In this document: one piece after another, positions 1 to 8,654 of the stretch
How positions within the stretch are numbered: the stretch's first letter is position 1
Layout of the letters: every line of letters begins with the position of its first letter
DNA from: Parasporobacterium sp.
Lineage (GTDB): Bacteria > Bacillota > Clostridia > Lachnospirales > Lachnospiraceae
Assembly: GCA_017510065.1 (NCBI GenBank)
Contig: JAFWOB010000145.1
Location: 62,001 to 126,000, forward strand
DNA length: 64,000 bases
Direction: 5' to 3'
The notes under the pieces: model-generated
Told to the model about the DNA's origin: nothing
Database searches by the model: none
What the model saw: the letters and a program-made list of their open reading frames with translations, nothing else
Made by a program: the position numbers and the translations under genes

Positions 1-194
1 TCCTGAAGGAAGGCGAAACCTGTACCGAAGAAGAGATGCATAACTTTATCGCAGCATCACTGGCAAGGCACAAGGTTCCCAGATATATCGGATTTGTTGA
101 CGCATTCCCTATGAATGCAGCCGGAAAGATATTGAAATATAAGATGCGTGAGGAAGCTATTGAAAAACTGGGATTAAGCGGAGATAAGAAATAA
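1..194 (+). CDS. AMP-dependent acyl-CoA synthetase/ligase, C-terminal fragment
   Basis: Only the last 63 codons are inside the window; the frame begins at base 3 and ends with TAA at 192-194. The visible tail carries the conserved C-terminal subdomain of the ANL (acyl-CoA ligase) superfamily. It has the KVPRYIGFVD segment, followed by the Gly-Lys-Ile catalytic lysine loop (NAAGKILKYKMRE), whose lysine works in the adenylation half-reaction. The enzyme would activate a carboxylic acid to an acyl-CoA using ATP; the substrate cannot be read from this piece. nifJ starts one base after the stop, so the two are probably cotranscribed. Confidence 0.85.
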   Translation, partial: LKEGETCTEEEMHNFIAASLARHKVPRYIGFVDAFPMNAAGKILKYKMREEAIEKLGLSGDKK

Positions 195-195
195 T

Positions 196-3100
196 ATGGT
201 AAAAATGAAATCAACATTTGCAACAATGGACGGAAATGAGGCGGCGGCTAACCGTGCCTATCCTTTTACGGAGATAGCGGCAATCTACCCCATCACGCCA
301 TCCTCACCAATGGCGAGTCGTACGGACTCCTGGTCTGCCCGGGGCAGGAAGAATATGTTCGGACAGACTGTGCGGCTTATAGAGATGCAGTCCGAGGCGG
401 GAGCCATAGGCGCTGTGCATGGATCGATCCAGACAGGAGCTCTTTCTACATCCTTCACATCCTCTCAGGGACTTATGCTGATGATCCCTGTACTTTACCG
501 GATCGCCGGTGAGCGGCAGCCTGCGGTGCTCCATGTCGCAGCCCGGACTGTGGGAACACATGGAATGAGCATCTTTGGAGACCATTCGGATGTGATGGCC
601 TGCAGACAGACCGGCTTTGCACAGTTTTGCAGTTCCAGTGTGCAGGAAGTAAGCGACCTGGCTCCGGTGGCGCATCTGGCGGCAATCGAGAGCAGAATTC
701 CGTTTATGCACTTTTTTGACGGTTTCAGAACTTCTCACGAGATCAGCAAAGTAGAGGTGTTCCCGGAGCAGATGTACCTGGACATGATAGATCAGGATGC
801 ATTAAAGCGTTTTAAGGATGACGCGCTGAATCCGGAGCATCCTACACTGCGCAACACGGTTATCAACCCGGACGTATATTTTCAGGTACGCGAGTCCAAC
901 AACCGCTTCTACGATGAACTGCCGGATATTGTCGAGAAATATCTTTGCATGATTAACGAAAAGACAGGCAGAGATTATCATCTGTTTAATTATTACGGAG
1001 ATCCTGAGGCGGAAGATGTTGTGATCCTCATGGGCTCTGTTACAGGAGCCGCCATGGAGGCTGTGGAATACCTTCAGTCCCAGGGCAGAAAAGTGGGCTT
1101 GCTTCAGGTTCATCTTTACAGGCCTTTTTCGGCAGAATATTTCCTGAAAGCACTGCCGGAGAGTGTAAAACGCATTGCGGTTCTGGACCGCTGCAAGGAT
1201 ATGGGTTCTATCGGAGAACCGCTGTTTGAGGATGTCTGCACTGCTATTCTGTGCGGAGGAAAGAATATCCGGGTGATCGGAGGCAGATACGGACTGTCCT
1301 CAAAGGATACTGACCCGGGACAGATCGTGGCAGTATTTGACAACCTGGCACAGGAAAACCCTCTGAATCATTTTACAATTGGCATTACAGATGATGTTAC
1401 GCATCTGTCCCTGGAAACAAAACCCTGGGAGCGCCAGGATAAATCCATGGTAGAGTGCAAGTTCTGGGGGCTTGGCGGAGATGGTACGGTAGGTGCCAAC
1501 CATAACACCGTAAAGATCATCAGCGATCATACAGAAAAGTTCGGGCAGGCGTATTTTGAATATGACGCCAAAAAGTCCTTTGGCATCACAAAATCTCACC
1601 TTCGCTTCAGCGATCGTGCGATCAGGGGTTCTTATTATGTCAAAAGCGCGGATTTTGTGGCCTGCCATAAGCAAAGCTTCATGCTGCAGTATGATATCAC
1701 CGGGGAGATAAAGCCGGGCGGTACATTGCTTTTAAACACAAAATGGAGCGCGGATGAGCTTTCGCAGATGCTTCCGGCCAAGGCCAGACGCGACATCGCC
1801 GAAAAAGGCATCAATCTTTATCTTATTGATGCCACGGCCATTGCCCGGAAGCTGGGCCTGGGCTCTCACACCAACACCATATTGCAGTCCGCTTTCTTCC
1901 AACTGATGCCTGTTATTCCAATAGAGGAAGCGCTGGGCTTTATGAAAAAGGCTGCAAGGGACACCTATTTTGCCAAAGGAGACCAGGTGGTGGAAATGAA
2001 TCTCGCCGCTATTGACGCCGGAGCGAAAGGGGCCTTGAAGGTGGAGATCCCTGAAGACTGGGCCGGCGCGCCGGATGAGGGGCAGCCAATGGATATAAAC
2101 CTTGCCATCGCTGCAGGCAGAGGAAAAGCCTGCCCGTCAGGATGCAGCGGCTGTACGAAGGACAGCATTCCGGATGTCGTAAAGAATATCCTGATCCCGG
2201 TTAACCGGCAGAAGGGTGATGACCTTCCTGTCAGCGCTTTTGCAGGTTATGAGGACGGACATATAGACATGGGCCTTACCGCCTACGAAAAACGTGGTAT
2301 CGCAGTAACAATACCGAAATGGGACGCCGCCAGGTGTATCCAGTGCAACCAGTGTTCATTTGTATGCCCGCATGCGGTAATAAGACCTTATCTGCTTAAT
2401 GATGACGAGGCTAAAGGCGCTCCGGCAGGATTTGAGATGGCGGACGCAAAGGGACCGAAGGTTCAGGGCATGAAGTTTGCCATCCAGGTATCCACTTTTG
2501 ATTGTACCGGCTGTGGAAGCTGTGCCAGCGTCTGCCCGGTGAAGGCGATTGAAATGGTTCCTGCTCAGTTCGATGAAAGTCAGATCGATATCTGGAACTA
2601 TGGCCTTTCACTTTCGGATAAGGGCGATCTGTTTGATCCTTACACGATAAAGGGCAGCCAGTTCAGACAACCTCTGGTGGAATTTTCCGCAGCCTGTGCA
2701 GGCTGTGGTGAGACTCCATATGCAAAGCTTCTGACCCAGCTGTTCGGAGAAAGACTTTACTGGGCAAATGGCACCGGATGTTCCCAGGCCTGGGGTGCTC
2801 CTTTCCCGGGGATCCCTTATACCACAAATAAGCGGGGCTTCGGTCCGGCGTGGACAAACAGCCTGTTTGAAAACAATGCAGAGCTGGCTCTGGGTATGGC
2901 ACTTTCGGTGCGCCAGCAGCGAAAGAAACAAAAAGCGAACGTGGAGGAATACATCAGACTGACAGACAGTCCGGCTGCGAAAGAGTGGCTTGATTGCTAC
3001 GAGGATCCGGATGCATCCAGAAAGGCTACGGACAAGCTGATACAGGAGCTGGAAAACATGATAGAAGCCGGAAATGCCGGCGCAGAAGGGAAGCAGTCCG

Positions 3101-3807
3101 ATACTGATTCCGGGATCTTAGCACTTGCATCAGTTATCCTTGAACGAAAAGACCGCCTGGCTAAAAAGAGTTTCTGGATGTATGGCGGAGATGGATGGGC
3201 CTATGACATCGGCTATGGAGGGCTGGATCATGTGATCGCTTCCGGCGAGGACATCAATGTTTTTGTCATCGACACAGAAGTGTATTCCAATACCGGCGGG
3301 CAGAGTTCCAAGGCGACGCCTCTCGGAGCTGTAGCGGAGTTTGCCTCCGCGGGCAAAAGAAGCAAAAAGAAGGATCTGGGAGCGCTTTGTCGGGCGTACG
3401 GAAATGTATATGTGGCCCAGGTTGCCATGGGAGCTTCCATGCCCCAGCTTTTAAAGGCTATAAAGGAAGCGGAGGCACATCCGGGTCCTTCGGTTATCAT
3501 CGCCTACACTCCGTGCACTTCCCATGGCATAAAGGCCGGCATGGCGAATGTGCAGGCCGAGATGAAACGTGCGGTGGATTCAGGATACTGGCTGCTTTAC
3601 AGATACGATCCGAAGAAGGAAAAACCATTAACGCTTGATTCAAAAGAGCCGACCCTTGGTTATGAAGAGTTTCTGGATGGAGAGACACGGTATAATGCTT
3701 TAAGACGTACCTTCCCGGAAAACGCAGAAAAGCTTTTTGCAATGGCGGATGCTGACGCAAAGAAGCGCTATGAAAACTACAAGGAACAGGAGAACGCAGG
3801 ATTGTGA
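196..3807 (+). CDS. nifJ: Pyruvate:ferredoxin (flavodoxin) oxidoreductase, single-chain
   Basis: The 1203-residue protein has the length and domain order of homodimeric PFOR, which oxidises pyruvate and CoA to acetyl-CoA and CO2 and reduces ferredoxin. The N-terminus has the YPITPSSPMA motif of the first thiamine-binding half. Two ferredoxin-type 4Fe-4S motifs follow near residues 714 (CIQCNQCSFVCP) and 771 (CTGCGSCASVCP). A proximal-cluster/TPP motif CAGCGE lies near 834, and the TPP-Mg motif GDGWAYDIGYGG near 998 is followed by NTGGQSSKAT. The start at 196 has a GGAG 12 bases upstream; a second ATG at 205 is possible. The gene directly follows the acyl-CoA ligase fragment and is followed by two terminator-like hairpins. 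Confidence 0.97.
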   Translation: MVKMKSTFATMDGNEAAANRAYPFTEIAAIYPITPSSPMASRTDSWSARGRKNMFGQTVRLIEMQSEAGAIGAVHGSIQTGALSTSFTSSQGLMLMIPVLYRIAGERQPAVLHVAARTVGTHGMSIFGDHSDVMACRQTGFAQFCSSSVQEVSDLAPVAHLAAIESRIPFMHFFDGFRTSHEISKVEVFPEQMYLDMIDQDALKRFKDDALNPEHPTLRNTVINPDVYFQVRESNNRFYDELPDIVEKYLCMINEKTGRDYHLFNYYGDPEAEDVVILMGSVTGAAMEAVEYLQSQGRKVGLLQVHLYRPFSAEYFLKALPESVKRIAVLDRCKDMGSIGEPLFEDVCTAILCGGKNIRVIGGRYGLSSKDTDPGQIVAVFDNLAQENPLNHFTIGITDDVTHLSLETKPWERQDKSMVECKFWGLGGDGTVGANHNTVKIISDHTEKFGQAYFEYDAKKSFGITKSHLRFSDRAIRGSYYVKSADFVACHKQSFMLQYDITGEIKPGGTLLLNTKWSADELSQMLPAKARRDIAEKGINLYLIDATAIARKLGLGSHTNTILQSAFFQLMPVIPIEEALGFMKKAARDTYFAKGDQVVEMNLAAIDAGAKGALKVEIPEDWAGAPDEGQPMDINLAIAAGRGKACPSGCSGCTKDSIPDVVKNILIPVNRQKGDDLPVSAFAGYEDGHIDMGLTAYEKRGIAVTIPKWDAARCIQCNQCSFVCPHAVIRPYLLNDDEAKGAPAGFEMADAKGPKVQGMKFAIQVSTFDCTGCGSCASVCPVKAIEMVPAQFDESQIDIWNYGLSLSDKGDLFDPYTIKGSQFRQPLVEFSAACAGCGETPYAKLLTQLFGERLYWANGTGCSQAWGAPFPGIPYTTNKRGFGPAWTNSLFENNAELALGMALSVRQQRKKQKANVEEYIRLTDSPAAKEWLDCYEDPDASRKATDKLIQELENMIEAGNAGAEGKQSDTDSGILALASVILERKDRLAKKSFWMYGGDGWAYDIGYGGLDHVIASGEDINVFVIDTEVYSNTGGQSSKATPLGAVAEFASAGKRSKKKDLGALCRAYGNVYVAQVAMGASMPQLLKAIKEAEAHPGPSVIIAYTPCTSHGIKAGMANVQAEMKRAVDSGYWLLYRYDPKKEKPLTLDSKEPTLGYEEFLDGETRYNALRRTFPENAEKLFAMADADAKKRYENYKEQENAGL

Positions 3808-3861
3808 TTCTAGCGGGCTTTCCACTAAGATGCAGACTGCCCATGCTGAACTGCTTGATCA

Positions 3862-3895
3862 TGCCCGGGAGCTTAAGGCTGTCCCGGGCATTTTG
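3862..3895 (+). terminator. Rho-independent terminator after nifJ
   Basis: A perfect 9-bp stem, TGCCCGGGA (3862-3870) with TCCCGGGCA (3882-3890), has an 11-base loop and is followed by TTTTG. It lies 55 bases after the nifJ stop. Confidence 0.8.
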
Positions 3896-3952
3896 TATGG
3901 ACAGATGCTCCTCGGCAAAACTGCTCCTGTTTTAAAGATCTGCTGATTTTAA

Positions 3953-3976
3953 GGAGGGTAGACCCTCCCTGTTTTT
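3953..3976 (+). terminator. Second terminator-like hairpin after nifJ
   Basis: GGAGGG (3953-3958), tetraloop TAGA and CCCTCC (3963-3968) are followed by CTGTTTTT. This probably backs up the upstream hairpin and insulates nifJ from the gntR-clpC unit. Confidence 0.6.
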
Positions 3977-4051
3977 GGCAAGTGCCGGATCTGAGGAGGG
4001 TCTTACAGAGAATTTTCCCACTCAGAGATGAAGACCGCCGGAAGAGGTGAA

Positions 4052-4080
4052 TTGACATAAAAGGCCGACTGTTATATCAT
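4052..4080 (+). promoter_or_regulatory. Promoter of the gntR-clpC-radA unit
   Basis: TTGACA (4052-4057) and TATCAT (4075-4080) are separated by exactly 17 bp. The predicted start point near 4087 falls inside the palindrome at 4068-4092. Confidence 0.85.
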
Positions 4081-4092
4081 CAATATAACAGT
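4068..4092 (+). promoter_or_regulatory. Palindromic operator over the -10 box, probable GntR site
   Basis: Perfect 10-bp arms ACTGTTATAT (4068-4077) and ATATAACAGT (4083-4092) surround a 5-bp centre. The dyad covers the -10 hexamer and the expected start point, the position of a repressor site. YtrA-subfamily GntR proteins commonly repress their own promoter through such a palindrome, and the next gene encodes one. That this protein binds here is inference. Confidence 0.8.
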
Positions 4093-4153
4093 TAGAACTA
4101 TATATCAGCCAAAGGGGAACTGCAGACAGCAGTTTCGGAAACAGAGGTTTGTT

Positions 4154-4522
4154 ATGTTGATAGAGATTGATTTTAACAGCGAGGAAGCCATCTATGTACA
4201 ACTGAGAAACCAGATCATCGTAGCGATCGCCACTTCCCAGCTGAAAAACGGAGAATCCCTGCCTTCTGTTAGAAACATGGCAGATGACATCGGCGTGAAC
4301 ATGCACACGGTCAATAAAGCATATTCCTCTCTGAGGCAGGATGGATTTCTGAAAGTGGACCGCAGAAGAGGAGCGGTGGTTTCAGTGGATATTGATAAGA
4401 TCAATTCCCTGAACAAAATGAGGTGCCTGTTAAAACCGCTGATCGCCAGCGGGATCGTGAAGGGCGTTTCCAGGGATGAAGTTAAGAAACTGATCGATGA
4501 GATCTATGATGATATGGAGTAA
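4154..4522 (+). CDS. GntR-family transcriptional regulator, YtrA subfamily
   Basis: This 122-residue protein has an N-terminal GntR winged helix-turn-helix (IYVQLRNQIIVAIATSQLKNG, then LPSVRNMADDIGVNMHTVN, then the wing DGFLKVDRRRGAVVS). Only a short helical tail of about 45 residues follows, which is the mark of the YtrA subfamily: these regulators have no ligand-binding domain and dimerise through the tail. It sits between a palindrome-covered promoter and clpC, with its stop 4 bases before the clpC start. Autoregulation, and hence control of clpC-radA, is likely. In most Firmicutes this slot holds CtsR with McsA and McsB, none of which is present here. Confidence 0.9.
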   Translation: MLIEIDFNSEEAIYVQLRNQIIVAIATSQLKNGESLPSVRNMADDIGVNMHTVNKAYSSLRQDGFLKVDRRRGAVVSVDIDKINSLNKMRCLLKPLIASGIVKGVSRDEVKKLIDEIYDDME

Positions 4523-4526
4523 CAGT

Positions 4527-6971
4527 ATGAAAAAACCATTTACCATTCTGGCTGCCGAGGCGCTGGAAGCTGCCTGCGAGTATGCTTCTTCCAACGGGCA
4601 GCTGTTTATCGGAACGGAACATATCCTTCTGGGGCTTGCCGAAACAGCAGAAAGTACTTCCCAGAAGATCCTTGCTGCAAACGGTATTTCATCGGAAGGC
4701 GTCAGAAAGATGCTGGGTCATCCCTTTGAACAGGGGGATTTTACGGCCGTGGCAGAGGGCGAGGGGTACTCCCCCTCTGCGCAGGAACTGTTGGAGGAAG
4801 CCGGCAGGCAGGCAGATCGGTTCCATTCACAGAATGTGGGAACAGAGCATCTTCTCCTGGCACTTTTGAAAATGCAGGACTGTGCAGGCCTGAGAGTCCT
4901 GACGGTTCTGGGAGGCAACCGGCTCAAGATCATGGCAGATACTTTTTCCGCCATGGGAGAAGATCCCAGGGAACATAAAGCGGAACTGAGCACGGAAAAA
5001 GCACAGTCTCCTCAGAAACAGGGAGATCAGATCCTGGCAGATTTCAGCAGGGATCTTTGTGCCATGGCAAGGGACGGCGGGCTTGATCCGGTCATTGGAA
5101 GAGAGCAGGAAATCGAACGGATGATCCAGATCCTTTCCCGCAGGACGAAAAACAATCCGTGCCTGGTAGGAGAGCCCGGCGTCGGCAAGACCTCTATTGT
5201 GGAAGGCTTGGCACAAAGGATCGTCTCCGGCCGGGTCAGCGGTCCGATTGCTGAGAAAAGGATCCTTTCCCTGGATCTTCCAGGACTGGTGGCAGGTTCT
5301 AAATACAGAGGAGAATTCGAAGAACGTGTCAAGAAAGTCATCAAGGAGGTGTCGGAAGACGGACATATCATCCTGTTCATGGATGAGATCCATACCATGA
5401 TCGGAGCCGGCGGTTCAGAAGGCTCCATCGATGCTGCCAATATTCTGAAACCGGCCCTTACCAGGGGAGAAGTCCAGATCATCGGCGCAACCACAATGGA
5501 TGAATACCGGAAGTATTTTGAAAAAGACGCCGCCCTGGAAAGACGGTTCCAGCCTGTTTACGTAGAGCAGCCGACCAGGGAGGAATCTGTTCAGATCCTG
5601 AAAGGACTGCGTCCGGATTATGAAAAACATCATCAGGTGAAGATCACGGATCAGGCTCTGGAAGCAGCGGTGGATCTTTCCATGCGTTATATCAATGACC
5701 GGTACATGCCTGACAAAGCGATCGATCTGATGGATGAAGCGGCTTCCAAGGTAAAACTTTCCTCCTATCTCATTCCGGAAGGACAGAATGCGTTGGAGCA
5801 GGAACTGAAAGAAACAGAGCAGCAACTGGAAAAATACTTGAAAGCAGGGAAACTGAAGAAAGCATCTGCAGCTCGGGCAGAGATGGAATCCCTGCAAACA
5901 GCTCTCAATGCCGGCGCCGGACGGAAATCCTCCGGCAGTCGTACCAAAAAGGTAACAGAAGATGATATCGCAGCAGTCGTATCCGGCTGGACCAGGATCC
6001 CGGTGAAAAAACTGGCCAGGGAAGAAACGGAAAAACTGAAAAATATGGAGTCGGAACTCCATAAAAGAGTGATCGCGCAGGATGAAGCAGTCGTTTCCCT
6101 CAGCAAGGCGATCCGCAGAGGCAGGGCAGGACTGAAAGATCCGAAGCGGCCAATTGGCTCCTTCCTGTTCCTGGGACCTACCGGTGTCGGGAAAACCGAA
6201 TTGTCCAAAGCCCTGGCGGAATGCCTGTTCGGAACGGAAAGTGCGATCATACGGATTGATATGTCCGAGTATATGGAAAAACACAGTGTTTCCAAACTGA
6301 TCGGATCACCTCCGGGTTACGTGGGCTATGATGAAGGCGGACAGCTGTCCGAGCAGGTCAGGAGAAATCCTTATTCCATCGTCCTGTTTGACGAGATCGA
6401 AAAAGCTCATCCGGATGTATTTAATATCCTGCTGCAGGTATTGGATGAGGGAAGGATCACCGACTCCCATGGACGGATCGCTGATTTTAAAAATACCATC
6501 ATTATTATGACCAGTAATGCAGGCGCATCCAGAATCATGGAACCGAAAAATCTCGGATTTGCAACAGACAAGTCGGAGGAAGCGGATTATAAGATCATGA
6601 AAGATGCAGTCATGGACGAAGTGCGGCATCTGTTCAAACCGGAATTTATCAACCGTATTGACGAGATCATCGTATTTGCCGCCCTGACCAGGGAAGACAT
6701 GGGAAAAATCGCCGACCTTATGCTGAATGAGATCGTCGGAAGGGCAAAGAAACAGGTCGGGATCTCACTGAAGGTTACGGACAAAGCCAGAGACTTTCTT
6801 GTGGAGAAAGGATACGACAGGAAATACGGCGCACGGTCCCTGAAACGCACGATCCAGACAGCATTTGAAGACAAACTGGCGGAAGAGATCATTGACGGCA
6901 GCTTAAAAGCAGGAGACAGCGTCACCGCTGACTGTGTGGAGGGGCAGCTGGTCTTTAAGGTGAAAAGATAA
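4527..6971 (+). CDS. clpC: ClpC-type AAA+ unfoldase, ClpP partner
   Basis: The 814-residue protein has two Clp N-terminal repeats (about residues 3-60 and 78-140). The first AAA module has Walker A GEPGVGKTS near 214. A short middle domain of ClpC size (about 415-470) follows, then a second AAA module with GPTGVGKTE near 550. An LGF tripeptide near 676 matches the ClpP-docking loop, so it probably feeds unfolded proteins to ClpP. The frame is open from 4497, but the ATG at 4527 has GGAG 7 bases upstream and gives the usual N-terminus, so it was chosen. The gene lies between gntR and radA with almost no gaps. The N-domain may normally use an adaptor such as MecA or McsB; none is encoded nearby. 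Confidence 0.95.
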   Translation: MKKPFTILAAEALEAACEYASSNGQLFIGTEHILLGLAETAESTSQKILAANGISSEGVRKMLGHPFEQGDFTAVAEGEGYSPSAQELLEEAGRQADRFHSQNVGTEHLLLALLKMQDCAGLRVLTVLGGNRLKIMADTFSAMGEDPREHKAELSTEKAQSPQKQGDQILADFSRDLCAMARDGGLDPVIGREQEIERMIQILSRRTKNNPCLVGEPGVGKTSIVEGLAQRIVSGRVSGPIAEKRILSLDLPGLVAGSKYRGEFEERVKKVIKEVSEDGHIILFMDEIHTMIGAGGSEGSIDAANILKPALTRGEVQIIGATTMDEYRKYFEKDAALERRFQPVYVEQPTREESVQILKGLRPDYEKHHQVKITDQALEAAVDLSMRYINDRYMPDKAIDLMDEAASKVKLSSYLIPEGQNALEQELKETEQQLEKYLKAGKLKKASAARAEMESLQTALNAGAGRKSSGSRTKKVTEDDIAAVVSGWTRIPVKKLAREETEKLKNMESELHKRVIAQDEAVVSLSKAIRRGRAGLKDPKRPIGSFLFLGPTGVGKTELSKALAECLFGTESAIIRIDMSEYMEKHSVSKLIGSPPGYVGYDEGGQLSEQVRRNPYSIVLFDEIEKAHPDVFNILLQVLDEGRITDSHGRIADFKNTIIIMTSNAGASRIMEPKNLGFATDKSEEADYKIMKDAVMDEVRHLFKPEFINRIDEIIVFAALTREDMGKIADLMLNEIVGRAKKQVGISLKVTDKARDFLVEKGYDRKYGARSLKRTIQTAFEDKLAEEIIDGSLKAGDSVTADCVEGQLVFKVKR

Positions 6972-6973
6972 TA

Positions 6974-8401
6974 ATGGCAAAAGCAAAAGATACGGGCTTT
7001 TATTGTAAAGAATGCGGATATGAAACTGCCAAATGGGCAGGGCAGTGTCCGGCGTGCCATGAATGGAACACGCTGGTAGAAGTCCCTGCTTCTTTCCTGG
7101 CGGGCAGCAATTCCCGGCCGGCAGGAATCAGCCAGACCGGCCTTCGTAAAGCGGGACCGGGACTGAAGGGAAGGGAATTCAGGGCAGCAGGATCCTGCAG
7201 GATGTCAGAGATCCGTGTGGAACGGGAAGAGCGTTTCGTGACCGGCATTGATGAATTCGACCGTGTTTTAGGCGGCGGCATCATAAAGGACAGCCTGGTA
7301 CTGGTCGGCGGAGATCCCGGAATCGGCAAATCTACACTGCTCACACAGGTATGCAAAGCTTTGAGCGACCGGGAGGTCGATGTCCTTTATATTTCCGGAG
7401 AGGAATCTCTCAGTCAGATCAGGCTCAGGGCGGACCGGCTGGGGGAATTCAGCGAACACATGAAGCTTTTGTGTGAGACCGATCTGGATGTGATCGAAAA
7501 GGTGATCACGGAAGAAAAACCACAGGTATGTGTGATCGACTCCATCCAGACCATGTTCCGGCCGGATGTGGCGTCCGCTCCCGGCAGCAGCAGTCAGGTC
7601 AGAGAGTCAACCAATCTGCTGATGCAGTGGGCCAAGGTCATGGGAATCGCCATCTTTCTTGTAGGTCATGTGACAAAGGAAGGCGTGGTGGCAGGTCCCA
7701 GGATGCTGGAGCATATGGTGGATACGGTTCTGTATTTTGAAGGAGATTCCCATGCTTCCTACAGGGTGCTGCGGGGTGTGAAGAACCGGTTTGGTTCCAC
7801 CAATGAGATCGGGGTTTTTGAGATGAGATCCACCGGCCTTGAGCAGGTCCCGAACCCCTCTCAGTTTATGCTGACAGGACGACCGGTCAATACCTCCGGG
7901 TCTGTTGTATCCTGCAGCATGGAAGGAACCAGGCCCATCCTGGCTGAGATCCAGGCTCTTGTAGCCAGATCAGGGCTTAACAATCCGAGAAGAAGTGCCA
8001 CCGGTTTTGATTTCGGAAGGATGAACCTTTTGATCGCAGTACTGGAAAAACGTCTTGGATTCAAGATGTCGGAGTGTGATGCCTACATCAATATCGCAGG
8101 CGGTATGAAGATTTCGGAAACGGCTCTGGATCTTGCCGTGATCATTGCCCTTGCTTCCGGGTACATGGATTTTATTGTTCCGGCAGATGTGATGGCAGTG
8201 GGAGAAGTAGGACTTTCCGGTGAAGTCCGCAGCGTCAGTCAGATCGAGAGCAGGGTCAGGGAAGCAGTGAAAATGGGATTTTCCAGATGCATTGTTCCGG
8301 AATCCTCCCTGAAAGTACTCGGCAGGCAGGAAAATGTCTGTCTGACAGGGGTTTCCAATGTGACAGATGCTATTGAGATATTGCGAAAAATGCAGAAATA
8401 A
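6974..8401 (+). CDS. radA: DNA repair ATPase RadA (Sms)
   Basis: The 475-residue protein has the RadA domain order. An N-terminal C4 zinc finger (CKECG...CPAC, residues 10-27) is followed by a RecA-like ATPase with Walker A GGDPGIGKST near 112, the RadA-specific KNRFGS motif near 270, and a Lon-protease-like C-terminal domain. RadA helps process recombination intermediates and branch migration. It starts 2 bases after the clpC stop, the conserved clpC-radA pairing of Firmicutes, so it shares the gntR promoter. Confidence 0.97.
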   Translation: MAKAKDTGFYCKECGYETAKWAGQCPACHEWNTLVEVPASFLAGSNSRPAGISQTGLRKAGPGLKGREFRAAGSCRMSEIRVEREERFVTGIDEFDRVLGGGIIKDSLVLVGGDPGIGKSTLLTQVCKALSDREVDVLYISGEESLSQIRLRADRLGEFSEHMKLLCETDLDVIEKVITEEKPQVCVIDSIQTMFRPDVASAPGSSSQVRESTNLLMQWAKVMGIAIFLVGHVTKEGVVAGPRMLEHMVDTVLYFEGDSHASYRVLRGVKNRFGSTNEIGVFEMRSTGLEQVPNPSQFMLTGRPVNTSGSVVSCSMEGTRPILAEIQALVARSGLNNPRRSATGFDFGRMNLLIAVLEKRLGFKMSECDAYINIAGGMKISETALDLAVIIALASGYMDFIVPADVMAVGEVGLSGEVRSVSQIESRVREAVKMGFSRCIVPESSLKVLGRQENVCLTGVSNVTDAIEILRKMQK

Positions 8402-8461
8402 AGTATAATTTCTTTTTGTACGCCAGCCTTTTGAAGTGTCTTCCGGAAAAAGGAAAAAGGC

Positions 8462-8487
8462 AAAAAAAAGAGCCCTTCAGGGCTCTT
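8462..8487 (-). terminator. Terminator of tRNA-Trp
   Basis: The stem AAGAGCCCT/AGGGCTCTT (8468-8476 and 8479-8487) is followed on the minus strand by a run of U (plus-strand A run 8462-8469). It begins 5 bases past the tRNA 3' end. The stem has a very short loop, so the inner pair or two will be open. Confidence 0.85.
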
Positions 8488-8491
8488 GATA

Positions 8492-8562
8492 CAGGGGAAG
8501 AGAGATTCGAACTCCCATGAACGGTTTTGGAGACCGTCATACTGCCATTGTATGATTCCCCT
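8492..8562 (-). tRNA. trnW: tRNA-Trp (anticodon CCA)
   Basis: Read on the minus strand, the acceptor AGGGGAA pairs with TTCCCCT and the D stem is ATAC/GTAT. The anticodon arm ACGGT-CTCCAAA-ACCGT gives CCA. The T arm GGGAG-TTCGAAT-CTCTC contains one G-U pair. The discriminator is G, as expected for Trp. The 3' CCA is not encoded. The gene stands alone between radA and relA, against both, with its own promoter and terminator. Confidence 0.95.
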
Positions 8563-8574
8563 GGACACCGTTAT

Positions 8575-8604
8575 TTTATATCATAACCCGCTCCCGTGTG
8601 TCAA
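8575..8604 (-). promoter_or_regulatory. Promoter of tRNA-Trp
   Basis: On the minus strand, TTGACA (8599-8604) and TATAAA (8575-8580) are separated by 18 bp. The -10 lies 12 bases before the tRNA 5' end. Confidence 0.75.
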
Positions 8605-8654
8605 TGAGAAAATTCATGTTCCGGAGAGGGATTTTGTATTAGAAAAGTACAATT

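Noticed and set aside
8402..8461. Terminator for radA on the plus strand
   Set aside because: The hairpin seen at 8468-8487 has its T run only on the minus strand; no plus-strand U run follows it.
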